Origin: Phalacrocorax aristotelis
Taxonomy: Eukaryota; Chordata; Aves; Suliformes; Phalacrocoracidae
Assembly: GCF_949628215.1 (NCBI RefSeq)
Contig: NC_134284.1
Span: forward strand, 2,170,001-2,234,000
Direction: 5' to 3'
DNA: 64,000 nucleotides
Shown here one piece after another: positions 39,689 to 50,800 of this stretch (its first letter is position 1; each line of letters begins with the position of its first letter). Below the pieces are notes generated by a model. That model was not told the DNA's origin. It made no database searches and was given only the letters and a program-made list of their open reading frames with translations. A program made the translations under genes and the position numbers.

Positions 39689-41235
39689 CTATGAGGAATT
39701 GTGACAATTGCAATAAGCAAGTGGAATACAAACAATGTCTGAGTCTGGTTAAATCCTAAAGAGATCTTTCCTGCAGAACTTAAAGACTGAATAGCACATC
39801 TAAAGCAAAGACCCTTGCATTTAGAACTAATACAACCTAAGGGTAGTCCCAGGTATTTTTAGTCAAATTTCATCTTGTTCCCATTCTCACCTGTTATTTT
39901 TTAGTCACGAGCAGAAGTATTTTGGTTTTGCAGGAGCTGATCAAGAGTAGCTACCAGATTCTGGCTACAGTAAGAGACTACCACGTGATACCTAAAGTAT
40001 AAGGCCAGACTTCAAGGGAATGAAACAAGAATGAGAAGCCAACTTTCTTTTCAGTTAATATGGACTTAAGCTGATTATATGGTAAAGATAAAATGAGTTT
40101 AGTGGACTCTGCTCAAGAGCCATGAACTCTATAACTTGTACTTAGAGGTCTTTGATCTTTAAGCCAAGCAGGCAGGGTAAGAACACCCACCCCCAACCTC
40201 AATGAGAGCTAAAGGGCAGCCTGTAGTTTTGCTTCTTGAAGGTAGCAGCTTGGTCAGAAGAATGCTCTCATGATTGCTGTTTTTAATCTCCCTGAGCAAA
40301 CTACTACATTAAGGTAATTACAGCTAACATTGAGTAAGAGGGTTGGTAAAAAGAGGCAAATGCCGAAGTCACAGTATCATCTGCTGACTACAAGACAAAA
40401 GATATAGAGATGTGTAGAAGCAGGTGTAGAACTTGGTGAGATGCCTTGGGTTGCATGTGTACAAATACTCAGCCTTTAGTTTCTAAACAGCAGCAGGCTA
40501 GTTAACCTGCTCTTTGGTAGACTGGTACTCCAAGATGCTTTTGCTAAGGTATACATACAGTTAAAGGGAACAAGCAAAGAGTTTAGAGAAACTGAAACTG
40601 TATGTTTTGGTGTACTTTTACAACATTCCACAGAAGGGGGAACACAAAGCATAAATATCTTCCCAGGTAATCCTGGGATTTAAACAGCTAAACTGAAATC
40701 CAGAAGGGATTGCTGTTCCATTAATCTGTAACAGCTAATAGGACAGAGCTAGAAGCATTTGTTAGATAAACACCCCTAGGTTTGTCGAGAGCCTTTACTG
40801 AGTACTAGAATGTCTTTTCCTACTGAGCCAACAGGACATTCAGCAAGAACAGAAGGTGGATCTAAAGTATTCCAGAGAGCAAAGCTGATCGAAGTCAGTG
40901 TCAATAGAACAAATTTATAGTACTAGTTTACTCATTGGCTTTTTTAAAGAACACAGGCATTCCCCAAATTAAGGGACTAAAAGTGTGCTAACAGCTGTAT
41001 CAGAGTCATGTTTTGTATAATTTTCTAAACTACTGCTATTGTAACACTGTATGAAAGCTTCCATTATACCAGATGTCTATAGAAGGATGAAATAAACTGA
41101 ATACTGCTGGCTATTTTAGTATGTCCAGTTCTGTAGGATTCACTCTTTCTAAACAAAGAATGTCATTTAGAAATATCTGTTAATTTCAACTCATGAATTT
41201 ATATACAGAGGATTTATGAATGTGAAGAATATTAC
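39689..41235 (-). other. THBS1: THBS1 intron 6
   Basis: 1547 bases with no recognisable exon, repeat or RNA gene. Confidence 0.85.
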
Positions 41236-41361
41236 CTGGCAGGTACATTCAGTGCAGCTGTCAATAGTCCACTCTTCTTTATTTTTGTGCAAGATTCCAT
41301 TATGAATGCATACTCCAGGAGTGATCTGGACCACTTTGGCAATGAGTTCATTTTCTTCAGT
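41236..41361 (-). CDS. THBS1: THBS1 exon 6, von Willebrand C domain, first half
   Basis: 126 bases (42 codons), residues about 308-349: TEENELIAKVVQITPGVC, then IHNGILHKNKEEWTIDSC. The stretch before the first Cys differs from human, a variable linker; the WT(I/V)DSCTEC core is kept. Acceptor TGCAAG, donor GTAATA. Confidence 0.9.
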
Positions 41362-41547
41362 CTTGCAGGGGGAGGCAGGGGAGAGAAGCAGAGAGAAGAT
41401 ATTTAGAAGTTAATAGAGAAAACATACTTTTCCACAAAAGGAAGGCATAAAGTTATTACTTTTTATCCAGGCTCTCTAATGACAGGTTATAATTCATCCA
41501 CTAAGTGCCAGTTAATGAAAAGTACCATGAATTTAACCAACACTCAC

Positions 41548-41744
41548 CACTTTGCGAACTCTGTCTTGAAGTGTTGTAACCATGGACCGGAGCCCTTGCA
41601 GTTCCACAAACATATTTGTTAGTTCATCACAGGAAAAACCACAGACTGCTTGGATGTCCTTTGTTTTATGGCCGATATAATTAGTGCGGATAGCTGGGCT
41701 GGAGCCATTGATGGGGTTGTCCAAAGTAATGATTGCACTAGTGG
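41548..41744 (-). CDS. THBS1: THBS1 exon 5, coiled-coil oligomerisation region
   Basis: 197 bases, residues about 242-307: [39 protein letters not shown] and a heptad-like [19 protein letters not shown]. The two interchain cysteines that link the trimer lie in CGFSC. Acceptor CTTAG, donor GTGAGT. Confidence 0.95.
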
Positions 41745-41991
41745 CTAAGAGACAAAAACACACATGAAGTGAATGCATTTTTTACCACGTGCATTTATCA
41801 TTCCAGGGTAACACCTGCTAAACAGCTGACACCAGATTCATTAGAGTGCCTGCAGAAATATAATCTTATTTCTTATGCAATGCGGATCTGCATTTCAGCA
41901 TACTTCCGAGTTCTGTTTCAACTTGTCTTTCTAATGTAATGAGGAATCTTATTTTTAATAGGTCATTGGATTCAGAAGATTGCAAACTTAC

Positions 41992-42067
41992 AGCTGGAGC
42001 AGCCTTTGTTCCTCAGGATAGTTTCCAGAGTTGTTCCAAACACAAACCGCACATTCTGCAGCAGTCC
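41992..42067 (-). CDS. THBS1: THBS1 exon 4, end of N-terminal domain
   Basis: 76 bases, residues about 217-241: [20 protein letters not shown] then KGCSS. Acceptor CCACAG, donor GTAAGT. It is below the length usually scored as an open frame but joins both neighbours in phase. Confidence 0.93.
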
Positions 42068-42621
42068 CTGTGGACAGAGGAAGAATTACAGCTACTTGCA
42101 GCAACTGCAAGGGAAAGAAGTACAATATACATGGAGAGAGCCTGTCGGCACCTAAGGTCATATAAGATCATTAAGAGTAATTTCATGACAGATGGCAAAG
42201 TGAAACATGTTGCTTCATTCTCCTTAATAATAACAAGCCCTGCTTCCTAACATTCTCATCCTTGACCACAAGGAAACTGGCAACTCTCCAGGCAGGAAGA
42301 AAAAATCTCCATGAATTTCTGAACCTCGTATAAGCAGCTAGGCAATGAAGCTACAACTACCTGGTCAGAAGCTTCTGTGCCGCTTTATTGCTGCAGAAAG
42401 TTCTATCCCTGCAAGTCTAATGCTTCACCCTTCAAACTCCATTGTTAAAGTTTAGTGGATTGAGAGGTGGTCCATATTGGATGTACACAAACCAGTCAGT
42501 GGCAGAACCCTTTCTCCCTATTACCCATGTCTTTTTAGCAATTTAGGCTGGTCAAGTAGCTTATGCACCTTCAAGGCACATGACTGGAAATACCAGGCAA
42601 AAAGATAAGTGAAAGTCTTAC

Positions 42622-43199
42622 CTGGAAATTGTCATTGACTCCCCCTTTGGCAACACGGAGCCTGGCACTGCTGGCCAGGTCCTTAGTGAAGATGTTCTGG
42701 ATGGGGATGTCTAGTTCAGCATTCTCCATTTTCTCACACCCCACATATAGCTGAGCCCGGTCCTCCTGTACAAACAGGGTAATATTCTTCCAGTGTCCTG
42801 TAGCTAGCAAGGCATCCTCTACTGACACCAACTGCTGCTTGCCATCACCAGAAAGGCTCAGGTCCAGGGTGCCTGCCTTGCCATTTGATACTAAACTGAA
42901 GACATGACCAGAGCCATCTTTCTGTTCCACAGATAGTAGTGTGCCTCTACTCTTCTTGGCTTGCCGGAGAGTGGCCAGGAGGATGAAGCCCTTCTCAGCA
43001 TGGATGGCATCTAATAAGTCTTGGAACTTGGAGTCAGGGACAGGAGGGATGCGACTGGCGTCTTCAATGCGATAAGCAGGGCTGGAGGATTCTGGTCCCT
43101 TCACCAGGTGCACCCCAGGTGCCCGACGCCCAGCTCCCTTCCGAATGAAACCAATGAGTTCAAAGAGATCAAAGACGCTGTTATCATCGGTCCTGGACT
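42622..43199 (-). CDS. THBS1: THBS1 exon 3, laminin-G-like N-terminal domain
   Basis: 578 bases, residues about 24-216, the heparin-binding N-terminal domain: [57 protein letters not shown] and [14 protein letters not shown]. Basic heparin-site residues RKGAGRR are present; five residues (APGVH) sit between RR and LVKGP where human, as I recall it, has none. Acceptor TCTTCAG, donor GTAAGA. An in-frame ATG upstream lies in the intron. Confidence 0.96.
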
Positions 43200-43883
43200 C
43201 TGAAGAGAGATCCAAACACATATCATGAGCAGGGAACAAGATGAGGCTGGGTAGGTACATATCTCCCAGCATTGCTTAACATACCGGCTCACAGTGCATC
43301 TCACAGGAGGTACAGCACCCCACATCAGAGCACAGACAGCGGCTCTGATGGTATGCAGTCCCACCGGGAGCTGCCCCGCAGCAGTACGTGTGCATTCCTG
43401 TGCAGGAGCCAGTCAGCACAGGAGTGCCAGGTACCTGTTGACACGCAAAGGTAGTGGCCGTTTGGCACCTCATTAGACTCTGGCAGAGGAGAAATGAACA
43501 GCAGAAGCCCAGATGCAACACTGCTATGCTAGGCTACCACAGTGAGCTTGCTTAGCCCAGCTAGGTGACAGAAAGCACGGTAGCAGCCTCTCTGTAGCAC
43601 CACGAGGGCAGCCTACGGCCCCATTCCTTCCTTCATCCAGTTCCTACATCATGCTCCTCCTGTCCTCTGCCTCACACAGAGGTCGACCAGGTACACAGTC
43701 AAGTCCTGGAGTCTCTGCATGTCTAATTCTGAAGGTTACACAAATTCCACGAGAGAAAGTTTCCTGTTCCCAACTACCTGCTGCTCAGGTTAAAAAGTTT
43801 TTGTTCACGGAAAGCTTTAGAGCTCTTCACTACCGAGCACAATTTCAGCTGCCTACAGAGACAACAAGGAGGAGGTTTGCATG

Positions 43884-43912
43884 TTTTTTTTTTTTTTAAA
43901 CCCCCCCCCCCC
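43884..43912 (+). repeat. T14-AAA-C12 homopolymer pair in THBS1 intron 2
   Basis: Fourteen T, three A and twelve C in a row (43884-43897, 43898-43900, 43901-43912), about 40 bases past the exon 2 donor. Read lengths here are easily miscounted. Confidence 0.95.
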
Positions 43913-43953
43913 TTCCCCGACTGCTCCGAGCACCAGCACAGAGCTGGTCTTAC

Positions 43954-44048
43954 CTGCCGTGCGCTTGGCCTCCGAGGCGCCGAGCACGAAGAGGAGGAGG
44001 AGGAGAACAGCCGCTTCCCCCATGGCCAAGGTCTGTCTCTGCACCAGC
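43954..44048 (-). CDS. THBS1: THBS1 exon 2, start codon and signal peptide
   Basis: Coding part is 43954-44023 (70 bases); 25 bases of 5' UTR precede it. ATG at 44021-44023 sits in a strong context (GCCATGG). It encodes MGEAAVLLLLLFVLGASEA, a typical signal peptide (basic region short, leucine core, small residues at the cleavage region), then KRTA. Acceptor CCCCAG before 44048, donor GTAAGA after 43954. This start is chosen because it is the first ATG in the spliced mRNA I can build and gives the family's signal peptide; an ATG at 44060 lies in intron 1. Confidence 0.93.
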
Positions 44049-44210
44049 CTGGGGACGGGCACAAGGGAGGAGAGTCACGGCGCTGCCGTCGCACCCAGGA
44101 CCCACCGCCCGGCGCGCCGGCGGCTCCCAAGGCTCTCCACGGAGGCAGCGGGGACGGGGCAGGCGCCCCCCGCCGACCGGGGCAACGGCGGGCGCCGCTT
44201 CAGCACTTAC

Positions 44211-44372
44211 CTGCGGGGAGAGCGATCCGGGCGGGCAGCGCCGGCCTCCCGCTCCTCCGGGTACCGGCGACTAATATCCTCGGGCAGCCCCGGCGAGGGA
44301 CGGATAGCGACCGGCGCGGTGGGTCCCGGTCTGCGGCGGCGATTAGCGGCGGCGGCGGCGCTGCCAGGGCAC
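44211..44372 (-). other. THBS1: THBS1 exon 1 (5' UTR)
   Basis: Non-coding first exon. Its donor, GCAG|GTAAGT at 44211/44210, is a consensus site; intron 1 is then 162 bases. The start near 44372 is inferred from the TATA-like box 27-32 bases upstream. A short non-coding first exon is usual for THBS1. Confidence 0.65.
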
Positions 44373-44398
44373 TGCGGGCGGCGGGCGCCGCGCTCGCC

Positions 44399-44404
44399 TT
44401 TAAA
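44399..44404 (-). promoter_or_regulatory. THBS1: TATA-like box TTTAAA of THBS1
   Basis: TTTAAA within CCTTTAAAGG, the only AT-rich break in this part of the CpG island. A TTTAAA-type box near -30 is described for the mammalian THBS1 promoter. Confidence 0.6.
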
Positions 44405-44435
44405 GGGCGGCTCGCATTCCTCGGGGCGCGGCGGG

Positions 44436-44440
44436 CCAAT
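44436..44440 (+). promoter_or_regulatory. THBS1: CCAAT/NF-Y site of THBS1 promoter
   Basis: CCAAT on the plus strand in GGCCAATCAG, an ideal NF-Y context, about 65 bases upstream of the inferred start. The human gene has a functional NF-Y site at about -65 for serum induction. Confidence 0.65.
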
Positions 44441-44540
44441 CAGCGGCGGCGGGGCAGGAAGCGGGAGGCGGGCGGCTCCGCGGCCGGGGGCAGCTCTCCT
44501 CAGGGGCCGCCCGGGGGGCGGGGAGGGGGACGGGCCCGCC

Positions 44541-44576
44541 GCCGCAGCCGCAGCCGCAGCCGCAGCCGCAGCCGCC
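44541..44576 (+). repeat. (GCCGCA)5-GCCGCC hexanucleotide repeat
   Basis: Five perfect GCCGCA units and one variant, about 170-200 bases upstream of the inferred THBS1 start. Likely length-variable. Confidence 0.95.
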
Positions 44577-45502
44577 GGCCGGGGGAGAGGGCTGCCGCCG
44601 GTCGGCGCCGCGCCCGTCCGCGCCACTTGGGGGCGCCCCACGAGCTCGTACGGCGCTTGGCGCCCAAGGCCCTGCGCCGGGCGAGACGCCGGCGGCTCCC
44701 TGTCGCCTTCCCCGCCGGCAGCGGGGGGCCGCGGCGGGGCCACTCGTCCCCCGAGCCTGCAGGCGAACCACCCCGGCACCCCTTCGCCGCCGCTCCGCGC
44801 CCGTCCCGCTGCTCGCCCTACGCCCCAGCCCTGCCCGCCGGCCCCTTGACTCGGCCCGGCGCGGAGGGGTGAGGGCGTCCCGGCCCTGCTGTCAGGGGCC
44901 GCAGCCCGCCGTAGGTGCCCGCCGGCGGGACGGAGCGGGGAGGTGTGCCCAAACCGCCGCCTCCGGCTGCCTCGCGTCGCTTAACGGAAGCAATTTTCCC
45001 TTAATTAACGCTTAATTAAAAGCTGCTCTTCCTGCCCGCTGGTGGCACGCGGGACATTGGGTCCACGAAAAGGGGAATCGCGTACAACCCTTGTTAGGTC
45101 TTTCTGTGCACGCTTGCAAGGCCGCGGCCCGGGCCCCTGGGGGAAGAGGGGCGCCTTGGCGGGCGAGGGGGGCAGGCCGGGGGAGCGGGGAGCCCGGCGC
45201 CTCCGGCCCGCGCCGCTTCCCCCTGGCACCGGAGAAGGGCGCCTGGGGGGACCCTCGGTTACCGACCTCGCTGAGGGGGTGATGAGGTGACTAACGCTGT
45301 ACGGCAGCTGAGGATCTCCCGTAGCCGCTTTGTTTAATGATCAACATGACTAACGCTATTTTGGCCAGGACTTTCCCAGGTAATCCAGGTTTCAGGTAAG
45401 AGGAAAGCTTTACAGGCTAAAAAGGCAGGTTCTCGACGTCGTGTCATACTCTATGGCCAAAAGTGACTTGAGCATGTGAAATGACTCTGAAGTAATCAAA
45501 TT

Positions 45503-45512
45503 CCAAAAATGG
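45503..45512 (-). promoter_or_regulatory. THBS1: CArG box (serum response element) candidate
   Basis: CCATTTTTGG on the minus strand, a perfect CC(A/T)6GG, flanked by GGAA (ETS-type cores) on both sides. It lies about 1.13 kb upstream of the inferred start; the human gene has a serum response element at about -1.28 kb. Confidence 0.5.
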
Positions 45513-46489
45513 TTAATTCCTCTGCATTCCCCGGCCACTGCAGGCTTGGCATGTGCTCCTGTGGAAAGCTGAGTGTCAGTGAATGAGGAGGATCTCATCA
45601 GGCGATTGCGTGTGCCGTGGGGGAAAACTGGAGCGGGCTTGGCAACCCTGAGCAGTGACTGAGCTGGCCTCTGAACGCAACTGTGTAAAATGCATCAGGC
45701 AGTCGGACTGGCTAACGTGTGAGGAGGCATTGCTGCTCCACGGATTATCCCAGGAAATGCCTTGGGAAATTCTTGACCCGAAGAATGAGATAGCTGCAGA
45801 ACTGTGTATATTAGGGTAAAGCCAAAATGACTGTCTGTCCTTTGAACTTAAGAGATAGAGTATACCATCAGAAGTAGGCCTTTTTATTGTATGATGATTC
45901 GTAGAAGAAAAAGGTCAAGTGTCTCAAGACAAAAATCTGAGACAGAAGAGAGCTGATGGTGATGATGGGAGCTCTGCCAGGGAAGAAAAAAAATCATTGA
46001 GAGAGCCAGCAAGAAAGGGGGCACTGACTGCTCCTACCTGGATGGGTTTGACGGGTAGTTGTCATTTTTAGTGGTCAGCCCACTGAGCCCTTTATATACC
46101 GGTGCGGTTCTCTGATGGATTGTCTCATGGAAGCCAAAGGGGCTGCTGCTCATGTGAGTTTGTGTCCTGGAGTCTGGGCCGTTATGGTTGAGCTTTTCTT
46201 CATGTGGCAGTAAGTCGAGACGAGGCTAGATTTGAAAGGCAGTGAGAGAACCTCAAAACTGTTTTTACAATAAGTGAGACCACTGGGGCCGGCAACCAGG
46301 AACCATCCACTTCAAAATGAAAAATAGTGACCAAAGTTCATCTCTTATTTCATCCAAAGGTGTGTGGATGAATTTGTAATTTTTTTGTCAGAATATTCCT
46401 GCTTTATGGTTGTTATGAGATTTGTAATTTGGACCCGACTTTAAATTTTAAGGAACGCCCTTAGAACATGAATTCAACTTTGAACTTTC

Positions 46490-46670
46490 TGATTACACCA
46501 GAAATACACCACAATGACTGAGGTCAAATTCTGACCCACAATTTCAGCATGTCCTGCATTTCTAGGTTCAAATTATTATCACAGTGCGTAAACCTAGCTT
46601 TATCAACTTCTGTGGAGCTAATACCAATTTACACCCTTACAGCTGATGCGAGAAGTTGACACTGAGCTCT
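46490..46670. repeat. possible ancient amniote interspersed repeat
   Basis: Phrases such as 'aggtcaaattctgaccc' and 'ctaataccaatttacaccc' resemble eroded repeats frequent in reptile and bird genomes. Family not identified. Confidence 0.3.
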
Positions 46671-49600
46671 GCTCTAGTAGGCAAGAGATGACTGACGTGT
46701 TGAAACACTTTTAGTGGAACTTACTTGTTGTCAGTTGGATGTATTCAAGGATGTGAGCTCTGTTAAAACTGGTAGCCAGGTCTTGGGAGTGCATGGATAT
46801 TTTATGTGATTAATCCATAGTTCACTCTCTTGATGTGAATCCTGGAGTCACATCCTTCTCCTTATTTTCTCTTGAGTTCAGGGTCCTTTTATATTTTCAT
46901 TGACTATTCATTACAGAAAATATTTACAAGTCCAAAGCTTTTGAGCGTTGCTTCACTTGAGACGGTAAAGAAAAGTAGTTGGAAAAAAGTAATGGATATA
47001 CGTTAAGTATTTGGGAGAACACTGGTAATGGTTTTGCTTCTGTGAGTGTAAATGTGGTCTCGCTCCATTGCAGTTATTGGCTCAGACTTAGTTAATATGT
47101 TCATGATACCCTCAAAATTTGAATTATTAATTTCTACTGCAGTACCATTCATTTAATTGGTGATATATGCAGAATTATTTTGGACTCTTGAAGTTATTGT
47201 ACACAGAGTAATTTTGCTTACTCATAAAGCCTTCAGTGAAAAATGTTAGAGCTTTTTGCAAGCCCTTTATTGACTTGAGCAATCAGATTAATTTTCAGTG
47301 GAAGGGGTGGGGCCGGAGTATTGATAAGAGTCTGGTTTCTGAAGTGCCAATGTTGGAAACAAAAATGGAGGAAATATAGAGCTGGATTTTCAACCTGTCT
47401 GAGCTCTGTAATAGCTCACATTTCATACTAGTTGAGATTATTTTGCTCCCTTATGCAGTCAGTATCCTCCTCCTCAGCAGAAAGCTGATGAGCAAAGTGA
47501 ATGCCATATCGTATCATATATCATATTGTATCATGTTTCATGTCCATAAGCGTAATAGTAAGGTACAAGAAAGAATAGCAGATCCACTATGATAATAATA
47601 TGCAAATTAAAAAAAAAAGAATCAATCAGCGGGGTTTCAAGTATGGTTTGGTTCTAGGGCAAACCACAAAGAACTACAAAGTTGCTGTAACAGAAGTGAA
47701 CTTTTCTCTAGATAAGACCTTCTATCTAGAATCTCTTTATAATGTTATCGCCTAGCACTCAGAAATATTTTTTTTCCAATTAAAGTAACATAAATAGAAA
47801 AAGGAATCATAACAACTTATGCTGAAACTATAATTTAGGGGTAATAGGACAGATGATGTACATTGGAACAATGCTACTGCAGTGCATGGTATTAAAACAA
47901 TTCACATGAGTTTATCTGATATGATTTAGCCACATAGAAGGAAAGCTTTAAAACTCTAGAATATACATTTTTATAAACCTATAAAGTATATGAATATAAA
48001 TATATCAACTTCATAGCACAGCTTTGAAGATACAGAGAGTTGGGTTGTTTATTATTATTGTAAGAATTTTGCAATTTAGCGAAGATCTAAAGAGTTTTTA
48101 TGATGCACAAAATTCTTTTGGCTTACTTTTGGTGGAATCCATTTTGCCTACCATCTGAAAGACAGACTTTTAGTCCGGGTTTGCTGCTTAGGTCCTTCCT
48201 CTGTTAAACAGAGTCTTCAGAAGATCTCTTTTATTTTAAGACTATATGAATCCCCTCCTAGAGTTGCTCTGTGTTTCCTAAAGAAACACCCAACTAGTTT
48301 CGTTTTGAGATTTGAATGCAGGGCATAACCCTTCCCTGCCGGGTGGAATCCAGGTCATCATTGTTTGGCAAATCTATGTCATGTCTGCGAAAGAGTCACT
48401 CTACGTAAATGACAGTTAAAAAAAGTATGTTGGTGCTTATGAGCGTGACAAGGATACCCTGCTTATCAGTGTTCTTTCTTTGCAGGCGTATTCCCTATGC
48501 AAAACACGGCTGTAAGCTGCCTGCGAACACAAGTCAGATTGGGTATTTTTTGTCTTTGAAGTTCTTGCATCAAATGCAGACCTGCTGCCGTATCAACAAA
48601 TGTGTGGGAAATTGCAGTGTCTGATTAATGGTTATTGATCTGAGCCTTAACCTCTTAATAAGCAGAGATATTTGTCGCTGAATTTCTTCTCAGTTACAAT
48701 GGGTGTGCAGCATAGTTGTTTACTCTTAGTCAGATTTTGGGGTTGGCAAAAGATGCTCCAGTTTGATGAGAAGAATACGCTTTAAAGGAATTAACTGCAG
48801 GGACAGAATTTTCTTACAGGAGTTGCATACGGTTTTGTACTACTGTAATACCAGAGGAAAAGTGAAGCCATTCAATAATTTTTAAGCCTTTTTTCCCTAG
48901 GAGGAAAAAGCATTCCTTTTTAAGAAACAGATAGATTTTGCAGTATGAAGGAAAAAATACCCCCCCCTTCCATTCCTGAAACTAAGAACGTTTACTGTAC
49001 TTCACAGTTCAAGTGGGTTTCCTTTGTCTGTGAAGGAATAAAGAGGAAAAACCCTAGTATTCCCTAACAAAAGGCTTATTCATGTACTTCCTTTGTCAGC
49101 AGTGGATCAAAGGTAACCTTAGATATAGGCACCTAGTCTCTACCTCGGTGAAGTATTTCTAGTCAGTGAACCACTAGAGCGTGTATTCAAATTCAAGCGC
49201 ATGGTAGAGTTTCCTCGATTTTCATTAGAATTCAGAGCATACTTGTGGACTTGTGTTTTCAGATGTTTTGCTCAGCAGAGGTGAGAATAAGTGTATATGT
49301 TTGTACATTTATATACTGGGACCTTTGATCCCATGAAGTGAATGAAAGCTGCTCATTTGCATCCATTAGCAGTCTGTGTCCCAGTGTGTTTTTGTGTGTT
49401 GTAAACAAGCAGCTGCAGAGCTTTTATTCCTCTCAGGATAAGCACAGAAGTAAAAAAGAGACTTAAGTTTATGTTCACCTCTCAAACAGAGCATCGTTCA
49501 TCTCTAGCATTGACTTCGATTTACACGATCAGGCAAGACCCGATTATATACAAGACAGAACATATACATTTTACCACTACATGAAACCACATTTGAACAG

Positions 49601-50659
49601 AATGCCATATCATATACAAACCTTTACTCTGTTCTTTTTCTTTTTTCAATTAGGCAGAAGGAATCAATTATTCACAGGTCCAGTAGATCACTCTTAATAA
49701 TGCCATTATTTAATATTGTATAGTATCTTTCAAATGTCAGGGAAAAAGGCATTGAAAGATCTGTGCAATACATAGCTGGGTGTTGCTGGCAGTCATGTGG
49801 TAGAAAAAGTGAATAACATGTATATTAAAAAAGGACTCTGCTGTCCTTTACACAACTTGAAAGACATGCCTTTAAAATAACTAAGAGAGGTGATAAATAA
49901 CCAGTAATGAGCTCCTGAGAAGGAAGATCAGCTTTGTGCTAGGAAGTAATGTGCCTGGGAGTTTCTTAAAGGCCAGTTGCTTAAAGTAGTGTTTAGGAGG
50001 GACTGAAATATAAAATAAAAAGCCTGTTTTGTAATTTCCAAAGAGGACTTTCATGTTATCTCCATGTTGTAAAAACATACGTGTCTGTCTGCTTTTTTCT
50101 ACTTTTATGAAAACTGATAGAGCATCTTATATTACAGTTTAACTGTGTTACGAGCTTGGTCTAGGTTAGTAAGGTAGGGCAAATGTTGAACTTCACTGTT
50201 GAGCTGTAAAATAAACATACTGGCATTTAGTCATTCCCTTGTTCTGCACAAGTATCTGCAGCAGTTTGATGCAGTGGCTGCTGCACAAAGCGCGCATACA
50301 GAGGAACAGTAGACACTTTAGGAGGAACGCAGACTGGAAGAGATTCTGCTTCATGTTGAGGAAGGAGACTGAAAACAGAATTGCCTGGTATAGTTATTTG
50401 CAGGCTTTTATTACAAACAATGCCTTGAGGGCAGGGAAGTAAGATGTCTTGCCAAGAGATTATTTTGAGCAAATAAAATGATCTATGAAGTTTATGACTA
50501 AGAATCCCTGACTCTCCTCAGTTGAAACTCCCATGCAGTGTGCTACTTAACAGAACTGCAAGCTGCATGACGTACATACAAGATGAAAAGTGTATAGAAA
50601 ATATGGGGACATTTCTTGCAATTTCAGATTCTGTCTAGCTTTTTCTTTATCCCAGAGGT

Positions 50660-50800
50660 CATAACACTAGTGTTGAATCCTGCAAAGCCTTTATCATTCC
50701 TGTAATTTTGATATACATCATTAGCCCCGTTGACTTGCTTATATGAATAAGGACTACTGGCGTGAATAAAATTCTTCAGGATCAGGTTCTTACAATCTTT
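50660..50800. repeat. possible ancient amniote interspersed repeat
   Basis: Segments 'gaatcctgcaaagcc', 'ccccgttgactt' and 'ttcaggatcagg' in imperfect inverted order resemble a very old repeat seen in sauropsid genomes. Family not identified. Confidence 0.35.

Larger units (their letters stand above)
43910..45290. promoter_or_regulatory. THBS1: CpG island spanning the THBS1 promoter
   Basis: About 1.4 kb very rich in G, C and CpG, in sharp contrast with AT-rich flanks. It covers exon 2, intron 1, exon 1, the promoter and about 900 bases beyond. Long open frames here on both strands follow from low stop-codon frequency and are not genes. Confidence 0.85.

Noticed and set aside
44207-44779. 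190-codon minus-strand frame upstream of THBS1
   Set aside because: It covers the promoter and exon 1, and is Pro/Ala/Arg-rich low complexity from GC content.
43877-44872. Long plus-strand frames of 331 and 322 codons across the THBS1 promoter
   Set aside because: They follow from the GC-rich island, overlap each other and the THBS1 exon, and encode only Arg/Ala/Gly/Pro-rich sequence.
47500-47545. TATC/ATCAT-rich stretch resembling a tandem array
   Set aside because: Units are irregular and too few to call a satellite or a CRISPR-like array.
50227-50472. 81-codon minus-strand frame upstream of THBS1
   Set aside because: No splice context, domain or neighbour supports it.
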